This document shows, piece after piece, positions 17,859-26,324 of a DNA stretch of 64,000 bases. The stretch comes from Bryobacteraceae bacterium (GTDB taxonomy: Bacteria; Acidobacteriota; Terriglobia; Bryobacterales; Bryobacteraceae): positions 248,001 through 312,000 of the forward strand of contig JANWVY010000006.1 in the NCBI GenBank assembly GCA_025056455.1. The letters are read 5' to 3'. Numbering within the stretch: the first letter of the stretch is position 1; every line of letters starts with the position of its first letter. A model generated the notes under the pieces. That model saw only the letters and a list, made by a program, of their open reading frames with translations. It was not told the DNA's origin and did not search any database. Made by a program: the position numbers and the translations under genes.

Positions 17859-19096
17859 AGCCGAGCAAGCTCATCGCCTGTTGCCTTTGCTGGAAGCTGT
17901 CCTTGCTGCTGTCCTGTGGCCGTCAGGCTGTGGTGTCGGAAAAAGTGGAGGCGAAGTCTGCTGTCTCGGAAGGAACTGGCCGAGAAGCTGGCGTGATCCG
18001 GCTGAGCCGCCAGCAGCAGTCGCAGACGAGCCTTGCTGTAGAGATTGTCCAGCCGCGCTCCGTTCCTCTGTCGATTGAAGCAAGCGGTCGCATCACGATC
18101 AATGAAAACCGCATGTGGTCCCTTGGGGCGGTGGTGGAAGGCAGGATCGTAAGGGTCTACGCCGGTCCGGGGGATACGGTGCAAGCGGGCCAGCGCATCG
18201 CTAGCATGCACAGTCATGACATCCACGAAGTCCGTGCCGATTACTGGAGGGCGAAATCGGAGCTGATTCGTGCCCAAGCGCAGGAGGCCTTTGCCCGCAA
18301 ACAGCGAGACCGTTTGCAAAGGCTGTATCAACTCAAGGCCGCCTCCTTGGAGCAACTGGAGCACGCTGAGGCGGACTTAAGAAACGCCCAGGCCGCGGTA
18401 GCCAACGCAGAAACCGATTTGGAGCGCCATCGCATCCACATTGTTGAATTCTTGCAGCTGCCGGTGGAAGGTCACGACGATCATAAGACGGGCGACGCTT
18501 TGCACGAAGAGGACTTGGTGCCAGTAAAATCCCCTGCCACAGGTACCGTGATTCGACGCAACGTAACGCCAGGTTCTGTGGCCAAGCCAGGTGAGGAGCT
18601 TTTCGCCATCGCTGACCTGTCGACGGTGTGGATGATTGCCGCTCTTCAGGAGGAGCATCTCGGAAGCGTACGTGTGGGAATGCCCGTTGAGGTCCTCACG
18701 CAAGCTTTCCGGGACCGCACCTTCCGCGGCAAGATTACCAAAATCGGCGAACAACTCGACCCGGCGACGCGAACCGTGCAGTTGCGCGTAGAACTGGCCA
18801 ATCCCCTAGGGATGTTGAAGCCCGAGATGTATGCCATGGCGAGGATCGAGGCTGGCGGCAGCGCCGAAATCCTCACCGTTCCTCAGACCGCCGTGCAACA
18901 GGTCAACGGACAACCAGTCGTGTTTCTCCAGCTTGATCCCGAGCGATTTGAGGTGCGAGCGATTCAGACGGGGAGCGTCTTCGGAGACCGGGTGGAGGTG
19001 CGGCAAGGTTTGCGCAGCGGCGATCGGGTGGTGACACAGGGCAGCTATCTTTTAAAATCCCAGCTGCTCAAAGCGTCTCTGGCGGAAGACGAGTAG
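17855..19096 (+). CDS. CzcB-like periplasmic adaptor (membrane fusion) lipoprotein
   Basis: The product has 413 residues. The N-terminus carries a possible lipobox LLSC (Cys21), so the adaptor may be lipid-anchored. Domain order is barrel-sandwich strand (MWSLGAVVEGRIVRVYAGPGDTVQAGQ, 88-113), a coiled-coil hairpin (about 125-195), a second sandwich strand (VKSPATGTVIRRNVTPGSV), the beta-barrel domain (VGMPVEVLTQAFRD) and the membrane-proximal domain. Two His/Asp clusters, HSHDIHE (119-125) and GHDDHK (206-211), lie beside the lipoyl and hairpin regions and could bind metal. The adaptor links the inner membrane pump to the CzcC-like channel. The gene overlaps czcC by four bases, and czcA follows its stop directly. 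Confidence 0.92.
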   Translation: MKPSKLIACCLCWKLSLLLSCGRQAVVSEKVEAKSAVSEGTGREAGVIRLSRQQQSQTSLAVEIVQPRSVPLSIEASGRITINENRMWSLGAVVEGRIVRVYAGPGDTVQAGQRIASMHSHDIHEVRADYWRAKSELIRAQAQEAFARKQRDRLQRLYQLKAASLEQLEHAEADLRNAQAAVANAETDLERHRIHIVEFLQLPVEGHDDHKTGDALHEEDLVPVKSPATGTVIRRNVTPGSVAKPGEELFAIADLSTVWMIAALQEEHLGSVRVGMPVEVLTQAFRDRTFRGKITKIGEQLDPATRTVQLRVELANPLGMLKPEMYAMARIEAGGSAEILTVPQTAVQQVNGQPVVFLQLDPERFEVRAIQTGSVFGDRVEVRQGLRSGDRVVTQGSYLLKSQLLKASLAEDE

Positions 19097-22000
19097 ATGC
19101 TGGCCCGCATTGTTGCTTTTCACCTGCGCAACCGTCTAGTTGTTTTGGCTGGGCTGCTGATTCTCATGGGCGGCGGTTTGTATACACTGTCCCGGCTGCC
19201 GATCGACGCCTTTCCCGATTTGACGAACAACCAGGTGGTGGTCATTACAGAATCTCCTGGCATGCCTCCTTCTGAAGTCGAACAACTCGTGACCTATCCC
19301 ATTGAGGTCGCGCTCATGGGCGTCCCGCGTGCGCAGGGTACGCGTTCCATTTCGAAGCTCGGCTTGTCGCTCGTGACGGTTCTGTTCGATGACTCCACCA
19401 GCATTTATTTCGCGCGGCAGCTCATTAACGAACGTTTGCAGGAAGTGCGAAGCCGGCTTCCCGAAGGCTTAGAACCGACCTTGGGACCCGTCGCCACTGC
19501 CTTTGGCGAGGTCTACCAGTACACGCTCGAAAGCGACAAGCTTTCCGCCCGGGAATTAAAGACCCTCCACGATTGGACCATTCGTAATTATCTGCGGTCC
19601 GTTCGTGGTGTGAACGAGGTCAACAGCTGGGGCGGGGAAACACGGCAGATTCAAGTCGAGGTCGACCCTCAGGCCCTATTCCGCTATAACCTTTCGCTGC
19701 GGGACGTCTTCGAACGCATCCGCGAGAACAATACAAATTTTGGGGGAGGATTCATTGAGCACGCCTCCGAGCAGTACACCATCCGCGGCGTTGGTCGTGT
19801 CCGCGAGGTTACGGATTTGGAGGCGATCGTGCTGACCTCGCACCTCGGGACGCCCGTCTTGCTGCGCAACGTGGCGGTCGTTCGTGATCAAGCCATGCAG
19901 CGGCAAGGCGCGGTGACCCGCGACGGAAGGGGGGAAACGGTTTCGGGCATGACCATCATGCTCAAGGGGGAAAATGGCCGCGAGGTGATTTCACGCGTCA
20001 AGTCCAAAATCGCGACTTTGGCGCTGCCAGAAGATGTCAAGATTGTGCCTTTCTATGACCAATCGGTTGTGATCGAGGGCACGATTCAAACCGTGCGCCG
20101 GAACCTGACGGAAGCTGGCGCGCTGGTCATTGCAGTCCTATTTCTCTTTTTGGGCAACTGGAAGGCGGCGCTAATTGTCGCCTGTGTGATTCCGCTGTCG
20201 ATGCTGGTTGGCTTTCTGGGAATGGCCGTATTTGGTGTCTCGGCCAATTTGATGAGCCTTGGAGCGCTGGATTTTGGAATGATTGTCGACGGCGCGGTGG
20301 TCATGATGGAGAACGCCGTGCGGCGTCTTGAGCGACGAGCGGAGGATTGTGACTTTGACGCCATGAGCCGGATCGAAGCGGCCGCACTGGAAGTCTCCCG
20401 GCCCATTGTGTTTGGGGTGGGCATCATCATCGCCGTTTACATTCCCATCCTGGCCTTAGAAGGACTCGAAGGGCGTATGTTTCGCCCCATGGCCATCACC
20501 GTTTGTTCTGCCTTGTTGGGATCGCTGGCCTTGGCCTTGACGGCAACGCCAGCCGCTGCTTTAACCTTCCTCGGCCGAGGGGTCAAGCCGCACTCGGAGG
20601 CATGGTTTCAGGGGATTCGCCAGGCTTATGTCCAGGCCTTGTGTTTTGTGCTCCGCCGGCGCGGCTGGGTGATTCTCGCTGCGGTTGTCTTGCTGGCTGG
20701 CGCACTCGGATCACTGGCCTTCATCGGTACAGAATTCATGCCCAGGCTCGATGAAGGTTCGCTGTTGATTACGACGCGGAAGCTGCCCGGCATCGCCTTG
20801 TCAGATTCGATTGCCCTCAGCCTGCGGGTCGAGAAAGCGCTGCTGGAGTTTCCGGAGGTCACCCGCGTGGTGACCAAGCTGGGCAGGCCAGACCTGGCAA
20901 CGGAAGCCATGGGCGTCTATGAGGGTGACGTTTACGTCTTGCTGAAACCTCTCGCGGAATGGAAGACTGCTCGCAACAAAAATGAACTGGTTGAGAAGAT
21001 GGCCCAGCGGCTTGAACAGATTCCAGGCGTTAGTTACAACTTCACGCAGCCGATGGCCATGCGCTTGGATGAGGTTGTTTCGGGAATCAAAGCAGATTTG
21101 GCGCTGAAAATCTTTGGTGAAGATGCTGCAGTGCTGGAGCAGCTAGCCGAACGTGCCCTGAGAGTGATCTCCGCCATTCCCGGAGCGGCCGACGCGCAGA
21201 TGGAGGTGATCTCCGGAGTGGCGGAGATTCGCGTGGAGGCCGATCGCGCGGCCTTGGCGCGTTACGGCCTCAATGTTGCGGACGTGCGTCAAATGGTGGA
21301 AGCGGCAATTTCTGGGAGTCCGGTTAGCTCGCTCTATGAAGGGCAGCGAAGATTCGACATCGTGCTCCGTCTACCGGAACGCTACCGCCAGAATCCGCTG
21401 TCGCTTGCCGAGGTGCCTCTTACTGCTCCTGGAGGAGAGCGCATTCGCTTGGGCCAGGTGGCGAACCTCGTCTTACAACGGGGCCCGGAAATCATTTCGC
21501 GGGAGAACGCTATGCGGCGCATTGTGGTGCAGTCAAACGTGCGTGGCCGTGATCTTGGCAGTTTCGCCAGCGAGGCTCAACAAAAGATCTCCGAGCGTCT
21601 GAAGCTTCCCCCCGGCTACTCGATTGACTGGGGAGGACAGTTTGAAAACCAAGAGCGGGCGATGCGGCGACTCACCATTGTCATTCCGCTCTCTATCTTG
21701 ATCATTACCTTGCTGCTTTATTCGACGTTCCAATCTTTCCGGCTCGCGCTGCTGATCCTGCTGAATGTGCCATTCGCTCTCATTGGCGGAGTGGCGGCAC
21801 TGTGGCTTCGCGGTCTCAATCTCAACCTCTCGGCTGCGGTGGGATTCATTGCCCTGTTTGGCGTTGCGGTTTTGAATGGGATTGTTTTGGTTAACTATAT
21901 CAACCGCTTGCGCATGGAGGGGAAAGAGCTCCAGGAGGCCATTGTCGGCGGGGCAGGCACGCGGTTGAGACCGGTGCTGATGACGGCGCTGGTGGCAAGC

Positions 22001-22189
22001 CTCGGTTTCATCCCCATGGCGCTTTCTAGCTCGACGGGTGCAGAAGTACAGCGGCCGCTCGCTAGCGTCGTGATCGGCGGTTTGTTCACTTCTACACTGC
22101 TGACCCTATTCCTTTTACCCGCGCTTTACCCGTGGTTTGCTCCGCGTACGATATCGAGCGGCACCGCACCCGCTCGGCAAGGCTGCTAG
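19097..22189 (+). CDS. czcA: CzcA-type heavy-metal RND efflux pump
   Basis: The product has 1030 residues with the 12-segment RND plan: a first membrane helix at about 13-30, a large periplasmic loop (FPDLTNNQVVVITESPGMPP), helices around 335-480, a second loop and a final helix block. The proton-relay helix reads GALDFGMIVDGAVVMMEN and contains Asp392, Asp398 and Glu405. Their spacing equals that of Asp402, Asp408 and Glu415 in CzcA of Cupriavidus. This pattern marks the divalent-cation (Co/Zn/Cd) branch of HME-RND pumps as opposed to the Cu/Ag CusA branch. The start codon follows the czcB stop at once, completing a C-B-A operon. No metal-responsive regulator lies alongside. Which of Zn, Cd, Co or Ni is exported is not determined. 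Confidence 0.94.
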   Translation: MLARIVAFHLRNRLVVLAGLLILMGGGLYTLSRLPIDAFPDLTNNQVVVITESPGMPPSEVEQLVTYPIEVALMGVPRAQGTRSISKLGLSLVTVLFDDSTSIYFARQLINERLQEVRSRLPEGLEPTLGPVATAFGEVYQYTLESDKLSARELKTLHDWTIRNYLRSVRGVNEVNSWGGETRQIQVEVDPQALFRYNLSLRDVFERIRENNTNFGGGFIEHASEQYTIRGVGRVREVTDLEAIVLTSHLGTPVLLRNVAVVRDQAMQRQGAVTRDGRGETVSGMTIMLKGENGREVISRVKSKIATLALPEDVKIVPFYDQSVVIEGTIQTVRRNLTEAGALVIAVLFLFLGNWKAALIVACVIPLSMLVGFLGMAVFGVSANLMSLGALDFGMIVDGAVVMMENAVRRLERRAEDCDFDAMSRIEAAALEVSRPIVFGVGIIIAVYIPILALEGLEGRMFRPMAITVCSALLGSLALALTATPAAALTFLGRGVKPHSEAWFQGIRQAYVQALCFVLRRRGWVILAAVVLLAGALGSLAFIGTEFMPRLDEGSLLITTRKLPGIALSDSIALSLRVEKALLEFPEVTRVVTKLGRPDLATEAMGVYEGDVYVLLKPLAEWKTARNKNELVEKMAQRLEQIPGVSYNFTQPMAMRLDEVVSGIKADLALKIFGEDAAVLEQLAERALRVISAIPGAADAQMEVISGVAEIRVEADRAALARYGLNVADVRQMVEAAISGSPVSSLYEGQRRFDIVLRLPERYRQNPLSLAEVPLTAPGGERIRLGQVANLVLQRGPEIISRENAMRRIVVQSNVRGRDLGSFASEAQQKISERLKLPPGYSIDWGGQFENQERAMRRLTIVIPLSILIITLLLYSTFQSFRLALLILLNVPFALIGGVAALWLRGLNLNLSAAVGFIALFGVAVLNGIVLVNYINRLRMEGKELQEAIVGGAGTRLRPVLMTALVASLGFIPMALSSSTGAEVQRPLASVVIGGLFTSTLLTLFLLPALYPWFAPRTISSGTAPARQGC

Positions 22190-22275
22190 CTTCGCTCCAG
22201 TGGCGGAAGCGCGGAAACACGATTTGATTTCTTTCCAGTGCGAAGTTTTGAGGGTTGAAGCCGGATAGGCGAGAA

Positions 22276-22539
22276 CTACTGAAGGCGCGGCCGGTTGCGC
22301 TCGTTGGTTACTAATTCATCAAAAATCGCTAGCACTTGCCGGCGATACTCATAGACGCGCTGGAGCTTTTCCCAGAACCCGTCTTTGCCGTAATACAGCC
22401 GCCACTTTCTCAGGGTTTCCTTAGAGATAGCGATATCTTTGCGGATGTCTTCAACCCGATGGCCGCGCAGGAAGAGACCATAAAACATGGCTGCCTCCCT
22501 TCTAGTCGCCATGGGGTCAAACTCGTCATTGATTGGCAT
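22276..22539 (-). CDS. Small helix-turn-helix-like protein, unknown
   Basis: The product has 87 residues. I do not recognise a named family. The segment HRVEDIRKDIAISKETLRKWR (about 27-47) resembles a helix-turn-helix of the transposase/sigma type: a short helix, a turn at AIS, then a recognition-like helix. The C-terminal half is a basic amphipathic helix (EKLQRVYEYRRQVLAIFDEL). The ATG at 22539 is backed by a strong ribosome site (GGGGGAG seven bases upstream) and by a near-consensus promoter at 22589-22617. The coding frame lies opposite to czcA and converges with it. A DNA-binding role is inferred from the helix pattern alone. Confidence 0.7.
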   Translation of the reverse strand: MPINDEFDPMATRREAAMFYGLFLRGHRVEDIRKDIAISKETLRKWRLYYGKDGFWEKLQRVYEYRRQVLAIFDELVTNERNRPRLQ

Positions 22540-22588
22540 CCCGGCACTCCCCCGACCTATCCATTCGTACGGGTCCCAGAAAAACGTT

Positions 22589-22617
22589 AGTATAAACACC
22601 CACTCGAGCTCTGGCAA
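22589..22617 (-). promoter_or_regulatory. Sigma-70-type promoter for the small HTH protein
   Basis: On the minus strand TTGCCA (22617-22612) and TATACT (22594-22589) each match the -35 and -10 consensus at five of six positions and are separated by exactly 17 bases. Transcription would begin near 22582, about 43 bases before the ATG at 22539, leaving room for the observed ribosome site. This is one of the two best-matching promoters I saw in the window. Confidence 0.65.
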
Positions 22618-22830
22618 GACGGAAGGTGGAAATCCAAGAATCGAGACGTGTTCGCGTGGCGGTCCGAAGCGACTTGGTGGCCAAAAACCGGCATGAGCGG
22701 TGTCCAGCCGGCAGGTGAGGGCAAAGATCCGCTCGCCTTGTCCTCCCTGGCCCAGGACTGGCGGTTTACCCAGAGTTTAGGAAAAAATTTCGCTACCCTA
22801 AAATTTGGAATCTGAACGAGGGGGTTACGG

Positions 22831-23145
22831 ATGAAAATTCGCTTCGCTTTCCCGCTTCTTTTTGCCAGTCTGGTGTGGGCGGAAACCTGGACGGGCACTG
22901 TCGTGGACGTGATGTGTAAAGGAAAGGATGTCGCCAATCACACTCGGCAATGTGCGCTCAATTGCGCCAAAGGCGGGTTTGGATTGGTGCTCTCGGACGG
23001 TAAGTTCGTCAAGTTCGACGAAAGCGGCAATGCCCTGGCGCTGTCCAAGCTGAAAGCTTCAACTAAGGACAAGGATCTCAAGGCGAAGGTCACCGGCAAG
23101 CTAGACGGAGACGTCATCCAAGTGACGGCGATTGAACTGCAATAA
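22831..23145 (+). CDS. Small secreted cysteine-containing protein, unknown
   Basis: The product has 104 residues. A signal peptide is clear (KIRFAFPLLFASLVWA, cleavage before ETW). The mature part of about 87 residues has three Cys (29, 41, 45) in MCKGKDVANHTRQCALNCAK, then a beta-rich half with LVLSDGKFVKFDESGN and KVTGKLDGDVIQVTAIEL, similar in style to short OB-like domains. A ribosome site GAGGGGG lies six bases before the ATG. I do not recognise a named family. The Cys cluster could hold a metal or a disulfide. Its last 32 bases overlap the 3' end of the convergent gene 23114-23584. Confidence 0.72.
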   Translation: MKIRFAFPLLFASLVWAETWTGTVVDVMCKGKDVANHTRQCALNCAKGGFGLVLSDGKFVKFDESGNALALSKLKASTKDKDLKAKVTGKLDGDVIQVTAIELQ

Positions 23146-23584
23146 CCTGTTTTCGCAGTTGTACCCAGGTTTCGAATACGGCTGGATTCTCTAACCAAGT
23201 GAGCATCCAGAGCATCATTTCCCGCTTGGAGGCGCGTTTCGCGGGGTCGACGCGAGAGTTGCGCGCCACCAAGCGCGCGTGATCTTTCGCCTGGATCACA
23301 CACGTTCGAATCTTTTTGCGGCCCTCTAATGCGGCGTTTTCATAGACCTTGGCGAGAGCGATCAGAGTCCTCTCAAGCTCTTCGAGATTGTCTTGACGGA
23401 CGCCTTCAACCAGCGGGTCGAGCGGATAACCGGATTCGCGCAGCAAGCTTTTGAAGAGCGTCTCGCTCAGGGGAGAAAGGGCCACACGGAGACGAGCTTG
23501 CAGCTCCTCGTCAATCACGGCCGGGTGCTCGGCTTCGAGCAGAGCTTGTAATTGGGCTTTCTTTTTTTCTCTTTTTGTCGGCAC
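23114..23584 (-). CDS. Basic helical protein of unknown function downstream of mltG
   Basis: The product has 156 residues starting at a GTG, with no strong ribosome site. The first residues (PTKREKKKAQLQALLEAE) are strongly basic and helical; the remainder is all-alpha by appearance with no signal or membrane segment (ELERTLIALAKVYENAALEGR, KREMMLWMLTWLENPAVFETW). The family is unrecognised. It overlaps the 3' end of mltG by 74 bases, so it probably belongs to the ruvX-mltG transcript. A shorter version starting at an internal GTG near residue 23 would lie entirely outside mltG. Even, gene-like amino acid use supports it being real. Confidence 0.6.
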   Translation of the reverse strand: MPTKREKKKAQLQALLEAEHPAVIDEELQARLRVALSPLSETLFKSLLRESGYPLDPLVEGVRQDNLEELERTLIALAKVYENAALEGRKKIRTCVIQAKDHARLVARNSRVDPAKRASKREMMLWMLTWLENPAVFETWVQLRKQVIAVQSPSLG

Positions 23585-24578
23585 GGCGGTACTGGGCTAC
23601 AGCCTTCTGGTGCGCTTCGATGGTCGATGAAAAGATGTGAGCGCCGGAACCGTCTGCGGTTGCCACAAAGTAAAGATAGTTTGTGTTGGCGGGGCGCAGG
23701 GCTGCCTCCAAGGATTTCAAACCGGGGTTGGCGATCGGTCCAGGCGGCAGGCCAGCATGCTGGTAGGTGTTGTACGGGTTCTGGCTAGCGAGGTCCGAAC
23801 GGTAGATCGAACCCCGATAGCGGCCTTCCAGCAAAGCGGCGTAGATTGTGGTGGGATCGCAATCTAACTTCATACCGCGATCCAGACGGTTACGAAAAAC
23901 TGAGGCGATGAGAGGACGTTCTTCGGAGCGGACCGCTTCCTTTTCAACCAGTGAAGCGAGCGTCACAATACGATGCACGTCTTCTGAAGTTCGAAGAGAT
24001 TTCCAAGCGCGGCGGAAGCGGTCTGTCATGCGCCGGACCAGTTCCGCCGCCGTGGTTTGGCGGCTTAAGCGGTAGGTGGCAGGAAAGAGATAACCCTCGA
24101 GCGAGGGCGCCTCGGGCGCAAGATCGCGGATCTCATTCGGATTGGCCGCTGCCTGGAGGAAATCGTACCCGCGGATGATGCCGCCCTGGTCCAGCAGACT
24201 GGCAATCTCATACATGTTGGCGCCTTCGGGGACCGTCAGTTCGTAATAGAAGGTATCGCCCCGGGCCAGCCGGTCGTAGATCTGAAGAGGAGAGGCCGGT
24301 TCATCGAAGCGATACTCGCCTGCTTGGAGAGCAGTTTTTGGGCGCAATAACCGGGCGGCCCAGAGTTGCCACCGCCACCGGATGACTCCTGCTTGCTGCA
24401 ACTGGGCGGCGATCTGGTTGGTGCTGGAACCTCGGGGGAAATTGAGAATGGCTTGTCCGTCGAAGCCTGCGTAGGGTTGAACCAGCGTAACTGCCAGCCA
24501 GGAGAGCAAGCCGCCGGCCGCGCCGAGCAGGAGGGCCGCCAGCATCCACCGCTTGCGGCTCAGCAGCCATCGAGCCAT
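23511..24578 (-). CDS. mltG: Endolytic murein transglycosylase
   Basis: The product has 355 residues: a short cytoplasmic tail, one membrane helix (about 10-32), a LysM-like region (ILNFPRGSSTNQIAAQLQQAG) and the YceG/MltG domain. Catalytic-region motifs are VTLASLVEKEAVRSEERPL, with the conserved Glu, and later NPYNTYQHAGLPPGPIANPG. MltG cleaves nascent glycan strands at the inner membrane to end peptidoglycan polymerisation. The ATG at 24578 starts just before the membrane helix and lies 19 bases inside the end of ruvX, so the two genes are coupled; the upstream extension of the frame reads through ruvX and lacks features. Confidence 0.94.
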   Translation of the reverse strand: MARWLLSRKRWMLAALLLGAAGGLLSWLAVTLVQPYAGFDGQAILNFPRGSSTNQIAAQLQQAGVIRWRWQLWAARLLRPKTALQAGEYRFDEPASPLQIYDRLARGDTFYYELTVPEGANMYEIASLLDQGGIIRGYDFLQAAANPNEIRDLAPEAPSLEGYLFPATYRLSRQTTAAELVRRMTDRFRRAWKSLRTSEDVHRIVTLASLVEKEAVRSEERPLIASVFRNRLDRGMKLDCDPTTIYAALLEGRYRGSIYRSDLASQNPYNTYQHAGLPPGPIANPGLKSLEAALRPANTNYLYFVATADGSGAHIFSSTIEAHQKAVAQYRRADKKRKKESPITSSARSRAPGRD

Positions 24579-25033
24579 CTTTGGGGACCTCTCAGACCAC
24601 CCGAGGATTGCGAATCCAAGTAGCTTTGCAGGATCAAAACAGCCGACAGCCGGTCGACGGCCCGAGCGCGCTTTTGCCGGCTCAGCCCGCTTTCTCGGAG
24701 AACTTGGTTGGCGACCAGTGTGGTGAGGCGCTCGTCCCAAAGTTGCACGGGCAGCCCACTCCGCTCGGCGAGTTTGGATGCGAACTGCTGGATGAGTTCG
24801 GCCTGACGGCCCTGTTTACCGCTGAGATGGAGCGGGTGGCCCACGATGATCAATTCGACGCCATGTTGTTTGGCGAGCGCCGACAACCGGGCTAGGTCCT
24901 GCCGGAGGTTGGTGCGCTCGAGCGTGTCCAGGCCTTGCGCGGTCAGTCCGAGGGGGTCGCTGATCGCGACGCCAACGCGACGGAGCCCTACGTCGAGACC
25001 CAAAACACGACGCCCCGGATCGCCCATAGCCAT
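24560..25033 (-). CDS. ruvX: YqgF/RuvX-family Holliday junction resolvase-like nuclease
   Basis: The product has 157 residues with an RNase H-like fold: GLDVGLRRVGVAISDPLG at the start (first catalytic Asp), the middle ELIIVGHPLHLSGKQG, then LWDERLTT (Glu) and a final Asp in RAVDRLSAVLILQSYL. The family acts in pre-16S rRNA processing and/or Holliday junction resolution. A ribosome site GAGAGG lies six bases before the ATG. It overlaps mltG downstream, an association seen in many genomes. Confidence 0.94.
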   Translation of the reverse strand: MAMGDPGRRVLGLDVGLRRVGVAISDPLGLTAQGLDTLERTNLRQDLARLSALAKQHGVELIIVGHPLHLSGKQGRQAELIQQFASKLAERSGLPVQLWDERLTTLVANQVLRESGLSRQKRARAVDRLSAVLILQSYLDSQSSGGLRGPQRWLDGC

Positions 25034-25092
25034 GCGACGCCTCTCATTATAGACGCGCGCATGCTAGATTAGCTCTAGCGGGCCTCAGATTC

Positions 25093-26265
25093 GTGGAACT
25101 TCTAACGCCTTCCACCTACAGCGCGAAAAAACCGAAGTTTACGGCGAGCGGGGTACTCGCGCTGGCCGCCATGATTGGTCTGCTGTATTACGGGCGGTTG
25201 TTTTTTATCACGGTCACGATTGCCGTGATTTTGGCTTTTATCCTCGACCCGATGGTGGAAGTGCTCATGCGGCTGAAGATGCCGCGCGGGGTGGCGAGCT
25301 TTTTTACCTGTTCGCTGGCCTTGCTGTTGGTGTATTTTGCGGCGCTTGGTTTTTACACCCAAGCCACTGGTTTGCTCGCCGATCTACCGGCCTATAGCGA
25401 GCGAATCAATGAAATTGTTGATCACGCCCTGGCGCGGTTGGAGCAGACCGAACAGTCCATCTACTCGCTCCTTGTGCCCAAGAGGTTTCAGGGGGGGGAT
25501 CGTAAGGCGCAGGTGATCACGTCTGCCCCAGCTCCACCGACGAAAACTTCGGCGCGGCGGCGATCGGCGGAACCGCCGCCCACAATCACTCAGGTGCAGG
25601 AGGTGAGGCTAAGCCGGGAGCGGGAGTCCATTTTCGACCGCCTCGCGCCCCACTTTAGCGCTTTTTACGACGTGTTTTTGATGGCCTCCTTTGTTCCGTT
25701 TTTGGTCTATTTCATGCTGAGCTGGCGGGATCACATCCGGCGGAGTTTCCTGCAGCTGTTTGAAGGGCCGGACCGGATGATCGCGGGGAAAAGCTGGGAA
25801 GGCGTAGCGGATATGGCACGCGCCTATGTGGTGGGTAACTTTTTGCTGGGCTTGATGCTTTCCGCCGCGAGCTCTCTCATTTTTTGGCGCGCGAATCTCC
25901 CCTACCCGCTGTTGATTGGTCCGGTTAGCGCGTTTCTGAGCTTGGTTCCTTACGTGGGAATGCCGCTGGCTCTGGTACCGCCGTTTTTCGCCGCACTGCC
26001 GATTTACAACAAGTTGGGCGCCTACTTGGTGATTGGCAGTGCGGTGGCGTTTCTTCACCTGCTGGCTTTAAATCTTCTTTACCCCAAACTGGTCGGGGCG
26101 CGCGTCCATTTAAATCCACTGGCTGTCACTGTGGCGCTCATGTTTTGGGGCTCGCTTTGGGGCGCGGCGGGACTGGTACTGGGGATTCCCATCACGGCGG
26201 GTATCAAGGCCGTGTGCGACAACGTTCGCGAGCTCGACGCCTACGGCCGGCTGCTGGGAGACTAG
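25093..26265 (+). CDS. AI-2E family transporter (PerM/YdiK type)
   Basis: The product has 390 residues with about eight hydrophobic segments, three before and five after a soluble region at about 95-205. The segment 140-170 is Pro/Ala/Arg-rich and unusually polar (APAPPTKTSARRRSAEPPPT). The C-terminal half has the family hallmark PYPLLIGPVSAFLSLVPYVG and LVGARVHLNPLAV. Members export small molecules or ions: AI-2 for TqsA, Na+/H+ antiport in others. No quorum-sensing genes are near, so the substrate is open. The start is GTG at 25093 with no strong ribosome site. Confidence 0.9.
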   Translation: MELLTPSTYSAKKPKFTASGVLALAAMIGLLYYGRLFFITVTIAVILAFILDPMVEVLMRLKMPRGVASFFTCSLALLLVYFAALGFYTQATGLLADLPAYSERINEIVDHALARLEQTEQSIYSLLVPKRFQGGDRKAQVITSAPAPPTKTSARRRSAEPPPTITQVQEVRLSRERESIFDRLAPHFSAFYDVFLMASFVPFLVYFMLSWRDHIRRSFLQLFEGPDRMIAGKSWEGVADMARAYVVGNFLLGLMLSAASSLIFWRANLPYPLLIGPVSAFLSLVPYVGMPLALVPPFFAALPIYNKLGAYLVIGSAVAFLHLLALNLLYPKLVGARVHLNPLAVTVALMFWGSLWGAAGLVLGIPITAGIKAVCDNVRELDAYGRLLGD

Positions 26266-26324
26266 TTTTTCCGAGCGGCCTGGCCAGCGGAGGGCTCAGG
26301 GCGGCTTGGGATTTGTGCGCTCTG

